Positions 35,940 through 49,959 are shown, counted from the stretch's first letter. The stretch: 64,000 nucleotides of DNA from Viscum album (GCA_963277665.1 OY728153.1:272836250-272900249); one strand, 5' to 3'. Program-made: numbers and translations. The notes: a model not told the origin generated them from the letters alone.

Positions 35940-37240
35940 ATGATGTGAAAGTCACATGCCTCATATTTGGTGATAAACCCTAGGATTATAAATATTTATC
36001 ATGATTTATGTTGTAAATATTGGTGGATTGGTATGAAAAATGAGATATATGGATGTACTACTAGGTGTTCCACCTGTCAGCAGGTGATGGCAGAATACTA
36101 GTGACCAGTAGAGATTTTGAACTAGTTTCTTATTGCTGAGTGGAAATTGGATGATGTCATTGTACACTTCGAGACTACCTTACCATGATCACCTAGAGTA
36201 AATAGTGTGGTATGGGTGATCATTGATAGGCTCGTAAATTATCTCACTCTTTACCTATCAAGGAGACCTTTTTAGTGGACGAACATGTAAGGCTCTATTT
36301 GTTGAAGATTATACGACATCATGGAATTCCATAAATTAATGTATTGGATAGGGACACTCAATTAATTCATTGTCATATAAAGGATCAAAGGGGAAATAGG
36401 TAAATAGGTTGTTTTTATTACAACATACCACCCTCATACCAACAAGTAGTCTGAGTGGACGATACATATTTTAGAGGACGTTCTTCAAGTGTGTATCCTT
36501 GACTGTGAGGTTCTTGGGAGAAAAAATAACTCGAATAAAGTATTCTTATAATAAAAACATTCATTACACTATATATAGTGATACTTATGAGTAATTATAT
36601 GGTATTCCATGTCAATCACCTATGTACGAGTTAGAGTCAGAGGAAAAAACATTGCATGGATCCTATCTCGTTAAGGTGACTTCAGTGGTGGTTCAGCTGA
36701 TCCAAAAAGTGAATGGTTATAGCCCAGTTTAGGAAGAATTCTTATGAAAACCACAATAGATGAAATCTGTAATTATAGTTTGTGGATAAGGTATTATTTC
36801 ATATATTTATTATAATGGGGCATCGATGGGTTGCGATGCATTTAATTTATCACCTTATTTTGTTGGACCTTTTGTGGTTTTGGAGAAGGTTATATCAATA
36901 GATTTTCAGATAATACTCTTTGAGAGATATTGATCTATAAATGATGTTTTCCATGTTTCTCAATTTCATCACTACTAGTCAGACCCATATCACATATTTT
37001 ATCCTCATTAGGTGATATGGAGGAAGATGCATCCTTTATAGAGAATCCTATATACGTTATGGACCAGATCATGAATGATCTATGAGGAAGGTCAATCAAT
37101 CTGGCATGGTTTCTATGATAGAACATTAGAGTGTAGGATGTGAACTAGGAAAGGGAGTCTAGCATATGCACATAATGGAAATAAATCTTTTCAGATGATA
37201 ATCTTCCGCCATCAGAAGGGAATCTCAGGGTTGATTCGTC
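35940..37240 (+). pseudogene. Gypsy A pol: integrase and chromodomain (unit 2)
   Basis: The integrase zinc-binding region is clearer here than in unit 1: YHDLC.KYWWIG near 36000-36035 and TRCSTCQQVMAEY at about 36060-36100, keeping the CX2C pair. The core shows DDVIVHF and VVWVIIDRL-like text near 36150-36230. FVGPFVVLEK lies near 36860-36890. The chromodomain trace at about 37030-37190 is weaker than in unit 1. The polypurine tract is reduced to atcaagggaggt at about 37244-37255. Confidence 0.72.
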
Positions 37241-37255
37241 TTAATCAAGGGAGGT

Positions 37256-40209
37256 TATGAAAAAAAAGTTTTTCATATGAGGTATGAACATATTAATTTC
37301 TTGTTAAAAATCCTTATCTTATAATTATAAATGTTTCCTATGGTATAAAGAAGGAATCAGAAGTGTATGGGGTTATTTTGGAGCCTGGAACTTTATATTT
37401 TGGAGGAAACAGAATAGGGATAATGTTTTCCCAAGTTGTTCCCCTGAGGAAACATGGTTTGGATAAACCATGCAGTGTGCTTGCAATAGATATAGAGGAT
37501 TTTCATGGGATGAACATAGTTTTTCTAATCATGAACCTATACCATGTAAGGGTAGTGTTACTTTGATAGTGCCTAGTGTATGGGGTAGGCATGATTGACA
37601 AACCATGGACATGAACCTTGTGAGGGGCTTGTCTTTGGATAGTGCTAGCTTCATCGTTGGCACATGGTTTGCAAGATCGGGCCTCCAAACCATGAGACAC
37701 ATAAAAAGTGGGTAGAATTAAACTTTTCCCTTTCTTTTTTAAAAAGGGATAACCCTTTCATCCTCCATTTACATCTAGTGGACCACACACCTAGAGAGAT
37801 CCCTCCTCTCCACTTGTTAGGATTTGAAGCCTCTTCTTCATCCAACCTCTGATTTGAGTGATATCTATCATGTGGTATTGCTAGTGATATGAGATTTTAT
37901 CCATTTCATTCCTTTTTTTGTTTATCTATACAACTTCAATGATATTTTGTAGAAAACTCATAAAACCAATTTTCAGGGTATTTTTCTATTTATCTATTTT
38001 ATTTTGATCTAGACTAAGGAAAAGAAAGATACTAGATTATTGTTTCTCCAAGGCAATAAGGTAGGTAGTATATGGATTTTCCCCATTGTATTTATGTTTA
38101 AATTTTTATTCATTTTTCTGCACACTTTTTTCTCCAAGAATCACCCATAAAATTAATCTTCCTTGAATTGGTCTCCCTATTTTGGAACGTAATAACTCTT
38201 TTAGATCCTTAATGATGTGGGAGGCTATCAAACTCAACATGATCCACCCCTTTGAGTTTTCCTATTATTTGATTATTTGACTTTCATGGTTTTATAACCA
38301 AGAAACCCAATGATGTGTTTGGTTCAACTTCTTATATATGATATAATTAACCAAAATGGATAAATTATAGTGGTGTATCACAACCAACATGTTTACCAAT
38401 ATTATTGAATTAGTAATTAAATTTATAAATAAACTCAATCAATTGGAATAAATTTAACAAGGAAAATGTTACCATTCCACCCTTAAATCTTATCATCATT
38501 AAATGAAAGTTAATGATTTGAATGAAATTGAAGTAGTAAGATGGCATGATTATCACATGGAAATGTTACACTTCCTGTACATAAGTGGTTCCTAATAGTA
38601 TAGAACTTAAACCTTGTCATCAATAAATGGAATTTAATGATATGAATGAAATAGAAGTAGTAAATTGGCATGATTATCACATTGCCATTGTTACACTTCA
38701 TGTACAAACTTTGTGCATGTACTTATAGACCATAAATGTTGTTATAAAAAAATTCATGGTAATGATATGAATTAAATTGAAGTAGTAAATTGGCATGATT
38801 ATTACATGGAAAATGTAACAACTCATATTCACATACTTTATGCCTTAACTATGAACATTTTTCAAGTTATAAGAGTGGTAAAACTTGATACCACATGGGT
38901 TTCTTAAGAGGATGACTTTATCATTCAGAAGAATCCATCATGATTCATTCAGTCGATTTATTATGGGAGATACCCACCATGGAATTCAGTACTTTTTTTA
39001 TTATTTGAATTCCTCATCTTTGTACCGATGATTCACTCATTCAATATCTAGATATTAGAATTACTTGGATACACACCATGGATTCATCTTAACATCTACT
39101 AACATGAAACACCATGGATTCACCCTATTTGTCTCAATAATGATTAGACTAGGATTACTATGAATTAGCTCCATGGACTTGGTTATAGTCTTTTATAGTG
39201 GAATTCCTTGGGTGTACCCCTTGGATTAAGCTAATCCCCATATAGATTAAATACTTGAGTTTTTACAATGAGTTAGCTCGACCACTGAGGTCATGGATTC
39301 CTTGATATCACCTCGAATCCATTTATTATATTCTCTATATTATGGTTCTCTCTTTAGAGATCGAAGACACATGAAATATTGAAATACTATGTGGACTCTG
39401 TGGCACTAAGCCACGGGTAATTTCTAGTGCATGTATATTTATGCATATGATTTCCTTATATATGAATATATATACATGGTATCAAGGGTACATATACATT
39501 TACACATTTTTTTGAAGAATGTATGTTCATCATTACATCCCATGAGGAGACCAATCTGACCTAGTTGTTACTTTATACATTTTACATAACTGATGATTAT
39601 TAATCCTTACACATGGTTACATTTATATTAATAGGAAGGATTTTTGTAGAAATCATTAATGGTGGACTACTTAGTATATCTCTCACCATATTTGGTCCAT
39701 AGATTGGTACCTATATAGAATTCGTGGATGTAAGTAGGGACATGGGAAATCTCCTAATTTTCAAGGCATGATTGATTTTATATTAGGAGTGGGGGTCATA
39801 GGATAGGCTATGGATTGTGATGATTTATGGAGATAGCCTTTTAGTCCTTTGGGATATTTTTATAAACTTATATTTATGTGTGTCTTCTACCATATATTAC
39901 AATTAGTTTTTGTTTATATACATGACATTTCATCCTTTTGTAGATGGTGAAACTTTTTTCTTAAGTATTATTATCATCTAGATGATTTACTTCTATTATT
40001 CCTATTTTTAATTATTATGATTTCATTTCCTATTTAACCATTTGTTATACTAATGTGATACTCTAATCATGAGTGTATAGTCTCTCCAATATACCATCAT
40101 AGATCCTCACTACTAGTCAACAACATCTAGTGTACGGGGAGGCTCACATGAGGCTATGTGATTGATCAAGTTAGGTTATATATGAGTGAACTTATTTTGG
40201 GATGTTACA
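37256..40209 (+). repeat. Gypsy A 3' LTR, complete (unit 2)
   Basis: The 2,954-bp partner of 7738-10692 ends gggatgttaca, which keeps the canonical ca. The start has decayed (tatgaaaa for tgtaacaa). It abuts copia RNase H at 40210, the same junction as in unit 1. Confidence 0.8.
38494..38868 (+). repeat. Three tandem ~125-bp repeats inside the A LTR (unit 2)
   Basis: Repeat starts lie at about 38494, 38618 and 38743. They share 'aatgaaat.gaagtagtaa' and 'cacttca.gtacaaa.t.tgtgc' blocks and match 8976-9350. Confidence 0.75.
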
Positions 40210-41220
40210 ACTAAATATTCACCTTCATTAGTGGAAATTCCTTTATAATGTTGCTTCTTACAATAGAAATATACTAAAGGTTGTCCTAAGAAATTAAAAG
40301 TTCCAAATGTATATTTCCAATCCATTTTCCAATCAACAAAATCACCATATATTTTTTTATCAAAATCATTTCCTAATTTATAATGTAACCCAAGGGTCAT
40401 AGTTTCCTTAAGATAACAAAAAATTCACTTTACAGCCTTAAGATGTGTCTCTTTTGGATCTCTTGTTATCTTTTACAAAATTATACAGAAAATGTTATGT
40501 CTGGATGACTGTCTATAATATATAGTAAACCACTAATAATTCCCCTAAAAGGGTTTTGATCAACTAGATTACCAAAATCATAAATATCAATAGTTTTTAT
40601 GTCCAAATAGAAGTATTAATTATTTTAGTATTTTTTTATCAAAAAAATTTAAGAAGATATTTTATATAATTTTCATGATATATAAAAGTTCTTTTTAGTT
40701 TTTGAGAAATTTAAAAATAAAAGAAAATGGTTAATTCTCCCACCATGCTCATCTCAAACTCAAATTTCATAAGATCTGAAAAATAATCAGAAAGAGCTTT
40801 TTGAGTTGATATATATATAATTTCATCTTCATAAATCTAAAAAATTATGTTATCCTTAAATACTTTTTTAATAAAAAGAGTGGGTTCTGTAGGTCCCTTA
40901 AAAATTTGTTTTGTAAATTAAATCCAGTTAAACTATAATACCAGGCTCCGTGGGCTTATTTTAGTCTGCAAAGTTCCTTCGAAAGTATAAGAACATGATC
41001 AGGAAATTTTGTGTTTTGAAAAACATTTGTTTGTTAGACAAAAACATCTTCCTGTGCATATCCAATTAGTAAAGAACACTTCACATATATTTTAAAAGGG
41101 AAATAAGTTTAGAAATATAAAATATTCTAAAAGTATATGAATAACTTAAAGTATAGATTCTGAAGTGTAAGTCTCTTCATATTATATTCCTTATTGTAGA
41201 TTATAACACTTTACAATTAG
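40210..41220 (-). pseudogene. Copia RNase H and 3' half of RT (unit 2), left of CACTA
   Basis: A 74-codon open stretch (40400-40176) reads GLHYKLGNDFDKKIYGDF, then TFGTFNFLGQPLVYFYCKKQ, then GISTNEGEYLVVTSQ. This is the classic copia RNase H pattern (SDADWAG..., TSG..FLG..LVSW.SKKQ..V..ST.EAEY). The RT active site reads YEDE at 40833-40822 in place of YVDD. The element is cut at 41220 by the CACTA insertion and continues at 56654. Confidence 0.82.
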
Positions 41221-41232
41221 CACTACCACAAA
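41221..41232 (+). repeat. CACTA left terminal inverted repeat
   Basis: cactaccacaaa, the diagnostic CACTA end bound by the transposase. Only this end keeps the canonical first five bases; the right end reads caata inverted. Confidence 0.88.
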
Positions 41233-41445
41233 ATAGGCCAAGGGAAGTGCTGCCTTTTATCAGTACTAAGTAGAAAACGCTGATAAAGGGGTGGAACTTT
41301 ATCAGCGCTAGCTAAAAGCACTGATAAATGTGACCTTAATCAGTGCTAAAAAAGCGCTCATAAAGGTGTTCCCTTTATCATAGCTTTTCTTAGCGCTGAT
41401 AAAGGGTACATTTTTATGTGCTAATAATAGAACTGATAAAAGTTT
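41233..41445 (+). repeat. CACTA left subterminal repeats, outer block
   Basis: At least seven copies in both orientations of a 10-12-bp motif, tttatcagcgct or its complement agcgctgataaa, with variants such as agcactgataaa and ttatcagtacta. In CACTA elements such motifs are binding sites for a TNPA-like protein. Confidence 0.85.
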
Positions 41446-41449
41446 TTAA

Positions 41450-42465
41450 CAAAAAATATTATTAATTTATATAAAATTATAATATTTATATTAAAAAATA
41501 ATGTTTATTTTATACATTAAGTAAACTAAAATTATAATTAATATATATTTTTTGATAATTCAAATATATATATATATATAATGTTTTAATTTTAAAATGT
41601 ATTCCTACGATTATAATTATATATATTTATTTATTTATTTATTTATTTAATTTAATATTATAATAAATTATATTAAATAACAAATATATTTATTATATTT
41701 ATTGTATATATTATATTTAATAGAGATTTATTAGATTTATATTTGTTAGATTTATTGTATTAACTTATTAGATTTGTTAGATTTATTGGATTAATTCATT
41801 ATATTTTTTATATTTTTTATATTTAATATATTTATTTTATTTATAAATATATATTAATTTTTAATATATATATTTACAATTAAAATTATATAATATATGC
41901 ATGTTTTTTAATGAATTTTTTCAATAAAAATATTGATAATGTGTATATATATGTTATTTATCATGCATGAATGTTCATTTATACATAACATCACGTTGTC
42001 TAGTAATGTGGTATTTTTATTAATTCATAATGTTACCCATATGAACTATATATGTTCTAGAAAATGTACTTATAAAATTAAATTAAATATATTTAAATAA
42101 TAAATATATTTTATCATATTTTTAAGGATATATATAAGGACTTTTCAAATACATTTGTAATTATAATTATAACTATATATATATAAATAATTATAAAATT
42201 ATACATATGATGCTATAATTTTATTAATATATATATATATATTAACAATTATATACAAATATTTATGAATATGTACTATTTACAATTATAATTATAACTA
42301 TAAATATAAATAATTATAAAATTATAATAAATATATTAATTATAAAACTTATAAAGTTATAAATATATAAATAAATAGATATATTTATTAATATATACAA
42401 ATATTTATAATTAAATACAAATAAATTTGTATTTATTTAAATAATTATTTAATTGGTTGTGAAAT
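41450..42465. repeat. ~1-kb AT-rich block splitting the left subterminal region
   Basis: This is almost pure A/T, with (ta)n runs (for example near 41566-41580), repeated ttattagattta phrases near 41720-41800 and recurring attataactataaatataa phrases. It separates two blocks of subterminal repeats and codes for nothing. It may be a separate insertion or expanded low-complexity DNA. Confidence 0.6.
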
Positions 42466-42660
42466 AGTTCTGATAAAGATGTCCTTTATGAGTGCTAAAA
42501 AGTGCTAATAAAAGTTGTCTTTATCAACGCTATAATTTCTGCGTTGATAAATATGTCTTCTATCAGCACTAATAAAGGTCTATCTTTATTAGTTCTAAGA
42601 AATCGCGGATAAAGGTATGTTTTATCAGCACTTTTAATTGGCATTGATAAACATTCTTGT
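42466..42660 (+). repeat. CACTA left subterminal repeats, inner block
   Basis: A second cluster of the same motif (tttatcaacgct, tctatcagcact, ttttatcagcac and inverted forms) resumes after the AT-rich block. It ends just before the putative first exon. Confidence 0.8.
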
Positions 42661-42717
42661 GGGTTTTTTAAAAGAACCCTAACAGGGTCCTCCTCCCTCA
42701 CACCCTTTCAGGCCTTC

Positions 42718-42910
42718 ATGGAGCGGACCCCTGCGTTGTTGAACCTTCCTCCCCACGACCCCTCCTCCTCCTCCTCCTCTGCTGCCACTACCTCCTCCTC
42801 CTCCTCCTACTCCACGGCCGTTACCGACTAGTCCTCCTCTACCGATGCCGCTAACTCCTCCTCCTCCTCCACAGCTGATGCCCCCTCCTCCTCCTCCACC
42901 AAGATTCATT
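42718..42910 (+). CDS. Putative Ser-rich first exon of a CACTA gene
   Basis: From the ATG at 42718 a frame reads MERTPALLNLPPHDP, followed by runs of Ser encoded by a (ctc/tcc)n microsatellite, with a stop after TAVTD near 42831. The position, just inside the subterminal repeats, is where the leader or first exon of a CACTA transposase transcript is expected. A possible decayed splice donor (tagtaagt) lies at about 42909-42916. A long Gly-rich frame on the opposite strand is only the complement of this microsatellite. Exon status is inferred. Confidence 0.35.
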
Positions 42911-42919
42911 AGTAAGTTC

Positions 42920-45900
42920 TCATTATTCTTCATTCTTCATAGATCAATAGTTATTCTCTCTCTTGCAATCATAGACCAAGTCTATTGGGGATAGTTATTT
43001 CGTTTTTGTTATTGATCTTGATGTAATTTTGTTGGATCTTGTTAGGATAACATGGTTTGTTAATAGATATTGAAGTTTTCTTATGACATTATTCATTTTT
43101 GATAACTTCTATGAGGTATGTTTCTTCCCTCTAATCTCCAATTCTCTTTTAACATAAAAAATCGTTTTGATTAAATATTTTAATTCAAATTACTGTGAAA
43201 AACCATGTATGATTATTTAAGGAAATCCTTTGTTATATTGTTTTGTAAAAAGTGGTTGGAATTTGGAAAACCCTATTATTGTATAATTTTAAGTTATTGT
43301 TTTAAAATTATGGTTTTTTGAAACATGTAATGTATTTGATGAAATAATTTAAATTAGGATTTTTTTTTGATTTATTTGGAATGTTATTTGGTAAATATGG
43401 TTGGTGTGAGTTCAAGGGTTGTACTTGACCATAAATAAGGGGAGTACACCATTGGGGAACCTTGATATTCTTCACCTTGTGATGACTTGGTGAATCAATG
43501 AGGGATATTGCGTCATTATGGAAATTTCACCTTAGCATGCATGGTGAGTGGGTAGAGACATAAATGTGTCTATTCTTAATAATGGAATTAAATTTTTTTG
43601 TACATACCAAGGTTTTACTTGGAGATTATTTATGATTTTTTGATAAAGAGTTTATATTATTTCAAATGGTTTTATATAAAAATTATAACATTTTTTCCAA
43701 GTGGATTGATCTTGGAAGTCACTGCGAAAATAATACCGAGTTTAGCCTTACCCCCATTCTTCAGAACTATTTCCTATTTTAAATTATCATATATAAAGAC
43801 ACATAGAAGGGATATTTATCTAAATTATTTAGTAATGTGTTGTGATACCATTGAGTGGGATATGGTGTCATGTTTTTCAGAATCTTTCATATGTGATGGA
43901 TCAATATGGACAATGGATCAGAAGGTGTGTGGGACATTCTTTAGAAGAAGATTTGCGGGAAGTATATGGTTTTTTTGAAGGGTGTTAGAGTTTCACATGC
44001 GGGGGCTTCAGGGTTATGGGAATTGTGGAAAATTTCTAGCTCTCGAAGTTGAATTATTGGAATATAAGGGATCATATGACTAGAAGAATGAATTCGATGA
44101 ATGTGTTTCATGAGTGAAATGTAGTGAGAGGGAATGAAGGATGAGAAATATTATTTTTGTGAAGTATTGCTAAAAATAGGTGGTAGATGGTACAATATTC
44201 AGTGGTCACAATAAAATTATAGGTTTCAATGGATTCTCTCATTATGGACATTATACTTTATAGTAAATTTCACATTGACTTGGTATGCTTATAAAATATT
44301 TATAATTTGTTTGGCCTAAAAAAAAGTGTTCATAAACTGGTAATCTTATTCTAAAATTTTTTATAAAATAGTTGTGTTTTTTATATAATTGTTTATAAAT
44401 TGTTTGGTTTGTTTGTACAATTTTTGATAAATAGTTTGGTCTGTTTTATAAAGGTGTCTTCATTTTAGTGTTTTGATGGCTTTTTTCTGGAAATGATTTG
44501 GTGTGTGTTTGGAAAGGATAAGGTCCCTTTTGGAAATTGTTAAATTTTTGGGTGTGTGTGTGTTTGAAACTCAAGGGAATGTTTGTAACTTTCATAATCT
44601 TTATGTGTTTTTCATTTATAGGCTCTAGTTTTATTCTATGATGCACATCCTTGGATGCTTGATGCAACTCTTCTTATTGAACCTCATGATGGAATAACAC
44701 AACCGACCTAAATATAATTACTTCAACCAACCTCCTTATAATGAAAAATATATAATGAATATTTAAACACACGACCACATCATCATTTCCATCAACATCT
44801 CCACATCATTCAACCCCCCCCCCCCCAAGATTATCATTTACACATTCCACATCACTTATAACTATATGAGGAATGGAACCAAACCTATTAATATTCATTG
44901 AGGTTTGTAAGATATTTCTTATATATTATTCCATAGGTTATGATGTAACAACAAAAGTTTTAATCACTTATTAGTTTCTGATGTATACTTCACACACTAG
45001 GTTCAATAAAAATTACTACCATACAAATGAGGAAACCCTTAACAGTGACTACTCTAATGTCCAATCTATAAAATATTTATCAGATATGATACTATCAGGA
45101 CCCACCCCCATAGTAACTCTAATGGGTTTGAGAATATATCATTGTATAACCCCCCCCCCCCCCCTCATCCAATATTTAAATGGACATGGGACAATTACAA
45201 TAGGAATTGTAATGATATGATTGGTGTTGGTATCATAACCAACAACTGACCTGAATTTACACTAACCTAAGAGGCGTTCATGATCCCTACAAGATAGAAA
45301 TGACCCCCTATAAAAAAGATACAATTAATGTAGAATATTTTACCCTAGATTAGAGTAAATTAAAAATGATATTTCTCCTAAAAACCAGACATGTTTGATT
45401 TATAAGTTGAACATCAAGTAAAATGGTAAATATGAAAAAAAAATATAAGAATAAAATATCATAGATGGAAAATAAAATCCCACTATTTACCGATAAAACT
45501 ATTTAACCAGACATATCCCATTCCTAAATCTCATTTGACCTATTTTGGATAGGTATAACATATGAGTTCTCATTTTATGTTATTTTCATTTGGAAATCTC
45601 TGTTGTCGTGTGCCTCTCCTCCTCCATGAACGCACCTCTATTTTGCGTTGAATGACACATTCACGGTGAGTTTTCTCCTCTTACTCATTGGTCTCCTATT
45701 GTTTTAATGTTATTAATGTTTCATATTGATGGTTATGTTTTGAATTGTAATCGATAAATCCCCCTCTAAAAATCATGGTCGTCGGTGGTCCTTTTTGCAC
45801 ACTAAATGAATTGCATGTTGGTTGGTTCATGTTGAACATTTGAATATAGAAATTGGTAATTTTAATATACTTGGATAAATAATTAATTCCCCAGGATGAT

Positions 45901-46560
45901 AAAACTTCTATGATAATCCCTTAATTAACAAGAATAATTGAATACGGGATACTTTGTAAAATCTGAAATTGTGTTTGTTTGGTTTGTACGGTGTTTTGAT
46001 TGTGAGCATGATTGTGTGTTTGTATGGTACTGAGTTTGTTGAAATGATTGCTATTCCATTTGTTTTCCTTTTTTTAGTTCCTCCAGCATTTAATTTCAAT
46101 CCAAATCTTACCCATTTCAAGGGAACCACAACTTTTTTACTAGTTCAATTCAACTGAATCTTAGAAAACCACTTCACTAGAGGACTCTATGGGATACGTT
46201 ATGGAAACCATAGTCAGATAACCATAAAAAACTTATAATGAATCCTTCCACCCACAAGAACTCTATAGAAAATCATACCATCTATTAGTTTAGTACCATT
46301 GTTCTTGACTCGATACATTATGTTTCTAGAGAAATACTAAAATACCAAATTACAACAATGTATATAGATCACATGTGGGATACTAAAACATTCTAGAGAA
46401 AGGTATTATTATAGAAAGTTTCATTGATCAGGTGGTTGGGAATATGGGTGTGATCTACTTTTCACCTGAGTAATTCATGGAGAGGTAAGGGTACTATTTA
46501 CCATAGCTAGATCCATTGATTATACTTGGATTATGACCCTAGTTGAACATCTTTTGTGTA
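42920..46560. other. CACTA interior without recognisable coding
   Basis: About 3.6 kb lies between the putative first exon and the transposase. It contains a 126-codon frame at 43598-43978 that resembles nothing I know and two long C runs (13 C at 44814-44826, 15 C at 45150-45164). It may be intronic or leader sequence, or hold captured DNA. I cannot assign it. Confidence 0.4.
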
Positions 46561-46599
46561 ATTTTTTTTAAATATTAATATTACTGAAACAAATGGGAT

Positions 46600-49500
46600 G
46601 AATATGAATAAAGAATGGATGAATACTAATTGGCTAATAAATATTATGAAGATGGCGTTAAAGAGTTTATCAAGTTCTCAGAAGATCACACATATGACCC
46701 TTCAAAAATCCATTATCTATGTTTACGCAACTGTTATTCAATACAAATTAGTCCAGAAGATTTGGAAGAACACTTGATCTATCACAGAATATATCGAAGT
46801 TATACATTTTGAAATAAACATTGGAAAAACTAATGTAGGTAGTGGTTGGGATAGCACTTTGTTTTATGGATCATTTGATATAATTAAAGGCATGAACAAT
46901 GAATACGACTATATGAACGGTGTGATTACATATAGGAATGATGGTGGAGATCTTATTGAGAAAATGACAAGGACTATTGAAGATGAAATTCGTGATTGTA
47001 CAAAATTGTTTGAGAAGTTAAAGAGTTCTTCAAAGACGTCATTGTATGTTGGTTGCACTAAATATACATCATTGCCATATGTACTAAAGATGTATAATTT
47101 GAAATCCGGAAATGGGTGGAGTGACACCAGTTTTATAGAACAACTTGCTCTCTTGAATGACATTCTCCCAGAAGATAATGAGCTCCCAAGATGAACATAC
47201 GATGCCGAACAAATTCTATGCTCGATGGGTATGATCTCTGTTAGAATACACGCCTACCAGAATGACTGTATACTATTTCTCAAGGACCAAAAATCACTTA
47301 AAAATTCCCAGTGTGGTGCTTATCGATACAAGAAAGATGAATCTAGTCCTACAAAATTTGTATGGTACATTCCAATCATTCCAAGGTTTAGGAACCTATA
47401 TGGAAGCGAGGAGACTGCAAGACAATTTACATGGCATGCAGATTGAAGAATTAAATATGGGAAACTATTTCACCCGGCAGACTCTCCTCAATGGAAGAGA
47501 ATTGATCATGAGTATCCTAAAATTGGAAATGAGATGTGAAACCTTCATCTTGTTTAATCTACAGATGGAGTGAATCATTTTGGTTTTCAAAGAAGTAGTC
47601 ATAGTACATGGCTAGTTATGTTGGTAAATTATATCTTACCACTATAGTTATGCATGAAATGAAAATACATCATGTTATCTATGATTATATCTGGACCAAA
47701 ACAACTGGGTAACGATATTGATGTTTATTTGTCTCTATTGATCTAGGATTTTAATTTATTATGGGATTCAGGTGTTACGTTGTATGGTGCTTACAAAAAT
47801 GAATATTTCACTTTGAGATCCATGTTGTAAGGGATGATAAATGAATTTTAAGCTTATGGAAATTTTTCAGGATATTGAATTAAAGGAACTCAAGGGTGTC
47901 CCATTAGTAAACAAGGTACAAAGTCAATTAGGTTGAAATATTCATAAAAACTATGTTTCTAGGGCATCATAGATTTCTAACCCGAAGACATAAGTACCAA
48001 TTTTTGATGAAATCATTCGATGAAAGTTTAGAAGAACATACAACACCATCTCCACTAATAGGTGATCAATTGTTTGAGATAGTAAAAGTCTTGGACACTA
48101 ATTTTGATAACATTTTTCGAAAAACCTTATGAAAATTGGTTGGAAAAAGAGATTAGTTTTTTTTTGGAATTACCATACTAGAATTTTCGGTATGTCAGAC
48201 ATTTTCTTGATGTTTTTCATGTGGAAAAAATGTATGTGATAGTGTTATTGGCATGTTGCTAAATACACCCAGAAAAACAAAAGATGGAATTAATACTAGG
48301 TTGGACATGGTTGAGATGGGAATATGAGAAGATTTGTCACTAGTGAAGGGTGAAAAATGAACATTTCTTCCTCCTGCTGCTTACACTCTTTCAAGGCAGG
48401 AGAGATATCAGTTTTTCAACTTATTGAATGATGTAAAGGTTCTATAAGGGTATTTTTCAAATATGAATAACATCATATCAATGAGATATTTAGAGCTAAA
48501 GGGTCTTAAATCACAAGACTATCATGTTTTGATGAAATATATAATTCCTATAGCATTATGTTGCATTTTTTCCACGAATGTTCACCATACATTAATGAAG
48601 CTCTATTTCTTCTTCAAAGCTATATGTAGCAAAGTTATAAACCCAGAGAAATTACGAACTATGTAAAGAGAAATTTCCATCATATTATATTAATTGGAAA
48701 TGTTCTTCCCACTGCCATTCTTTGATATGATGGTTTATTTGATGGTTCACTTGGTGAGAGAGATTTGACTATGTGGTCCTGTACATTATAGATGGATGTA
48801 CCCCATTGAATGGTATATGTAGATTTTGAAAGGGTATATCAAAAATCGAATTCGGTCAGAGGGTTGTATTGTGGAGAAATAAATTGTTGAGGAAGCCATT
48901 TAATTCTATACAGAATTCATATCTTGTGTGGAAATCATTGGCCTACCAAAATCTCTTCACATTGGGAAGCTTGAGGGGGAAGGAATTTTTGGAAGTGAGG
49001 TTGTCACAATCAATATTACAGATCAAGAGTAGGCCCACCATTATGTTTTTCCTAACATTTTTGATGTTGACCCATATGTTCAAACCCACAATGAAATTAT
49101 TCGGAATTTTTATCCTTCTAGGGATGAAAATGAATATCAAATACACATGATCAATAGTTTATAGGATGGTTTCAGAACCATATTTTTAAGAAGTAATATG
49201 AAAATCCGAACTCAATTTTATAACAACTATGATGGCTAGCCTAAGGACCAAGTGTGTATGTTTTATCTTACAATTCATATCTAGTTAATGGTTATACATT
49301 CTATACTAATGAACATGATGAATACAGTACCAAGAAGAATTGTGGGGTTACAGTTGTGGCTGAAGCGATGCATATTTTTGGTGATAAGGACAAAAATCCA
49401 ATTTGTGTGAGTATGTCATACATTGGCATCATCAAGTAAATATGGGAGTTAGATTATATAAAATTCCAAGTCTCTATTTTTCAATGTAAGTGGGTTGATA

Positions 49501-49740
49501 ATAGGAGTTTTGTTAAAATAGATGAATTGGGATTCATGAAAGTTGATTTCAATAAGGAAGGTGGAAAGAAGAACCCTTTCTAGTGGAATCACAGGCAGTA
49601 CAAGTATTTTATATTCTAGATCCTACAAACCAAAATGGGTCAATTGTTCTATTATCGACAAAAAAAACTGAAGGGTCAGATGAAAATTCAACAGAGGATG
49701 ACCCTTTAATTGGGACTTTGTAATCATTTCATAGTAGTCC
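46600..49740 (+). pseudogene. CACTA transposase (TNPD / Transposase_21 type), decayed
   Basis: This enzyme would cut and rejoin CACTA ends. The N-terminal Transposase-associated region (46630-46810) shows YYEDGVKEFIKFSEDH then HYLCLRNC and ISPEDLEEHLIYH. Next comes TSLYVGCTKYTSLPYVLKMY then NGWSDTSF (47036-47140). The transposase core follows: NDCIL, FVWYIPIIPRFRNLYGSEE, FTWHAD, FHPADSPQW and STDGVNHFG-like text (47260-47600). A DUF4218-type region (48490-49100) includes QDYHVLMKYIIPIAL, FFKAICSKVINPEKL, MVHLVREI and RWMYPIEWYM. A DUF4216-type C-terminus (49250-49600) shows NGYTFYTNEHDEYSTKKNCGV and IFQCKWVD. Order and length fit the family at about 1,000 residues. Numerous stops and frameshifts make it a pseudogene. 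Confidence 0.9.
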
Positions 49741-49959
49741 AATTGTAGATGACGTTTTTTATGTCATAGGATACCACAATTAAGGGATTTACATAGTCGA
49801 TAGAGGGGTCAAATATCTTTAACCATTAGAAAAGAGTTCAATAATCTTGTTATTTTTTATTTTTATATACATTGTGTTACCTTATGCAATTATATGTTCA
49901 CTACTACTTTATGTAATCTAAATTAAATGTTAAACCACTTCTATGGATAATTACTTCTG

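Noticed and set aside
42679..42933. 84-codon Gly-rich frame on the minus strand
   Set aside because: It is the complement of a (ctc)n microsatellite that reads Ser-rich on the plus strand; there is no other support for a gene.
43598..43978. 126-codon frame on the plus strand in the CACTA interior
   Set aside because: No domain or motif recognised, low-complexity AT-rich codons, and no second copy to test conservation. It is mentioned only as unassigned interior.
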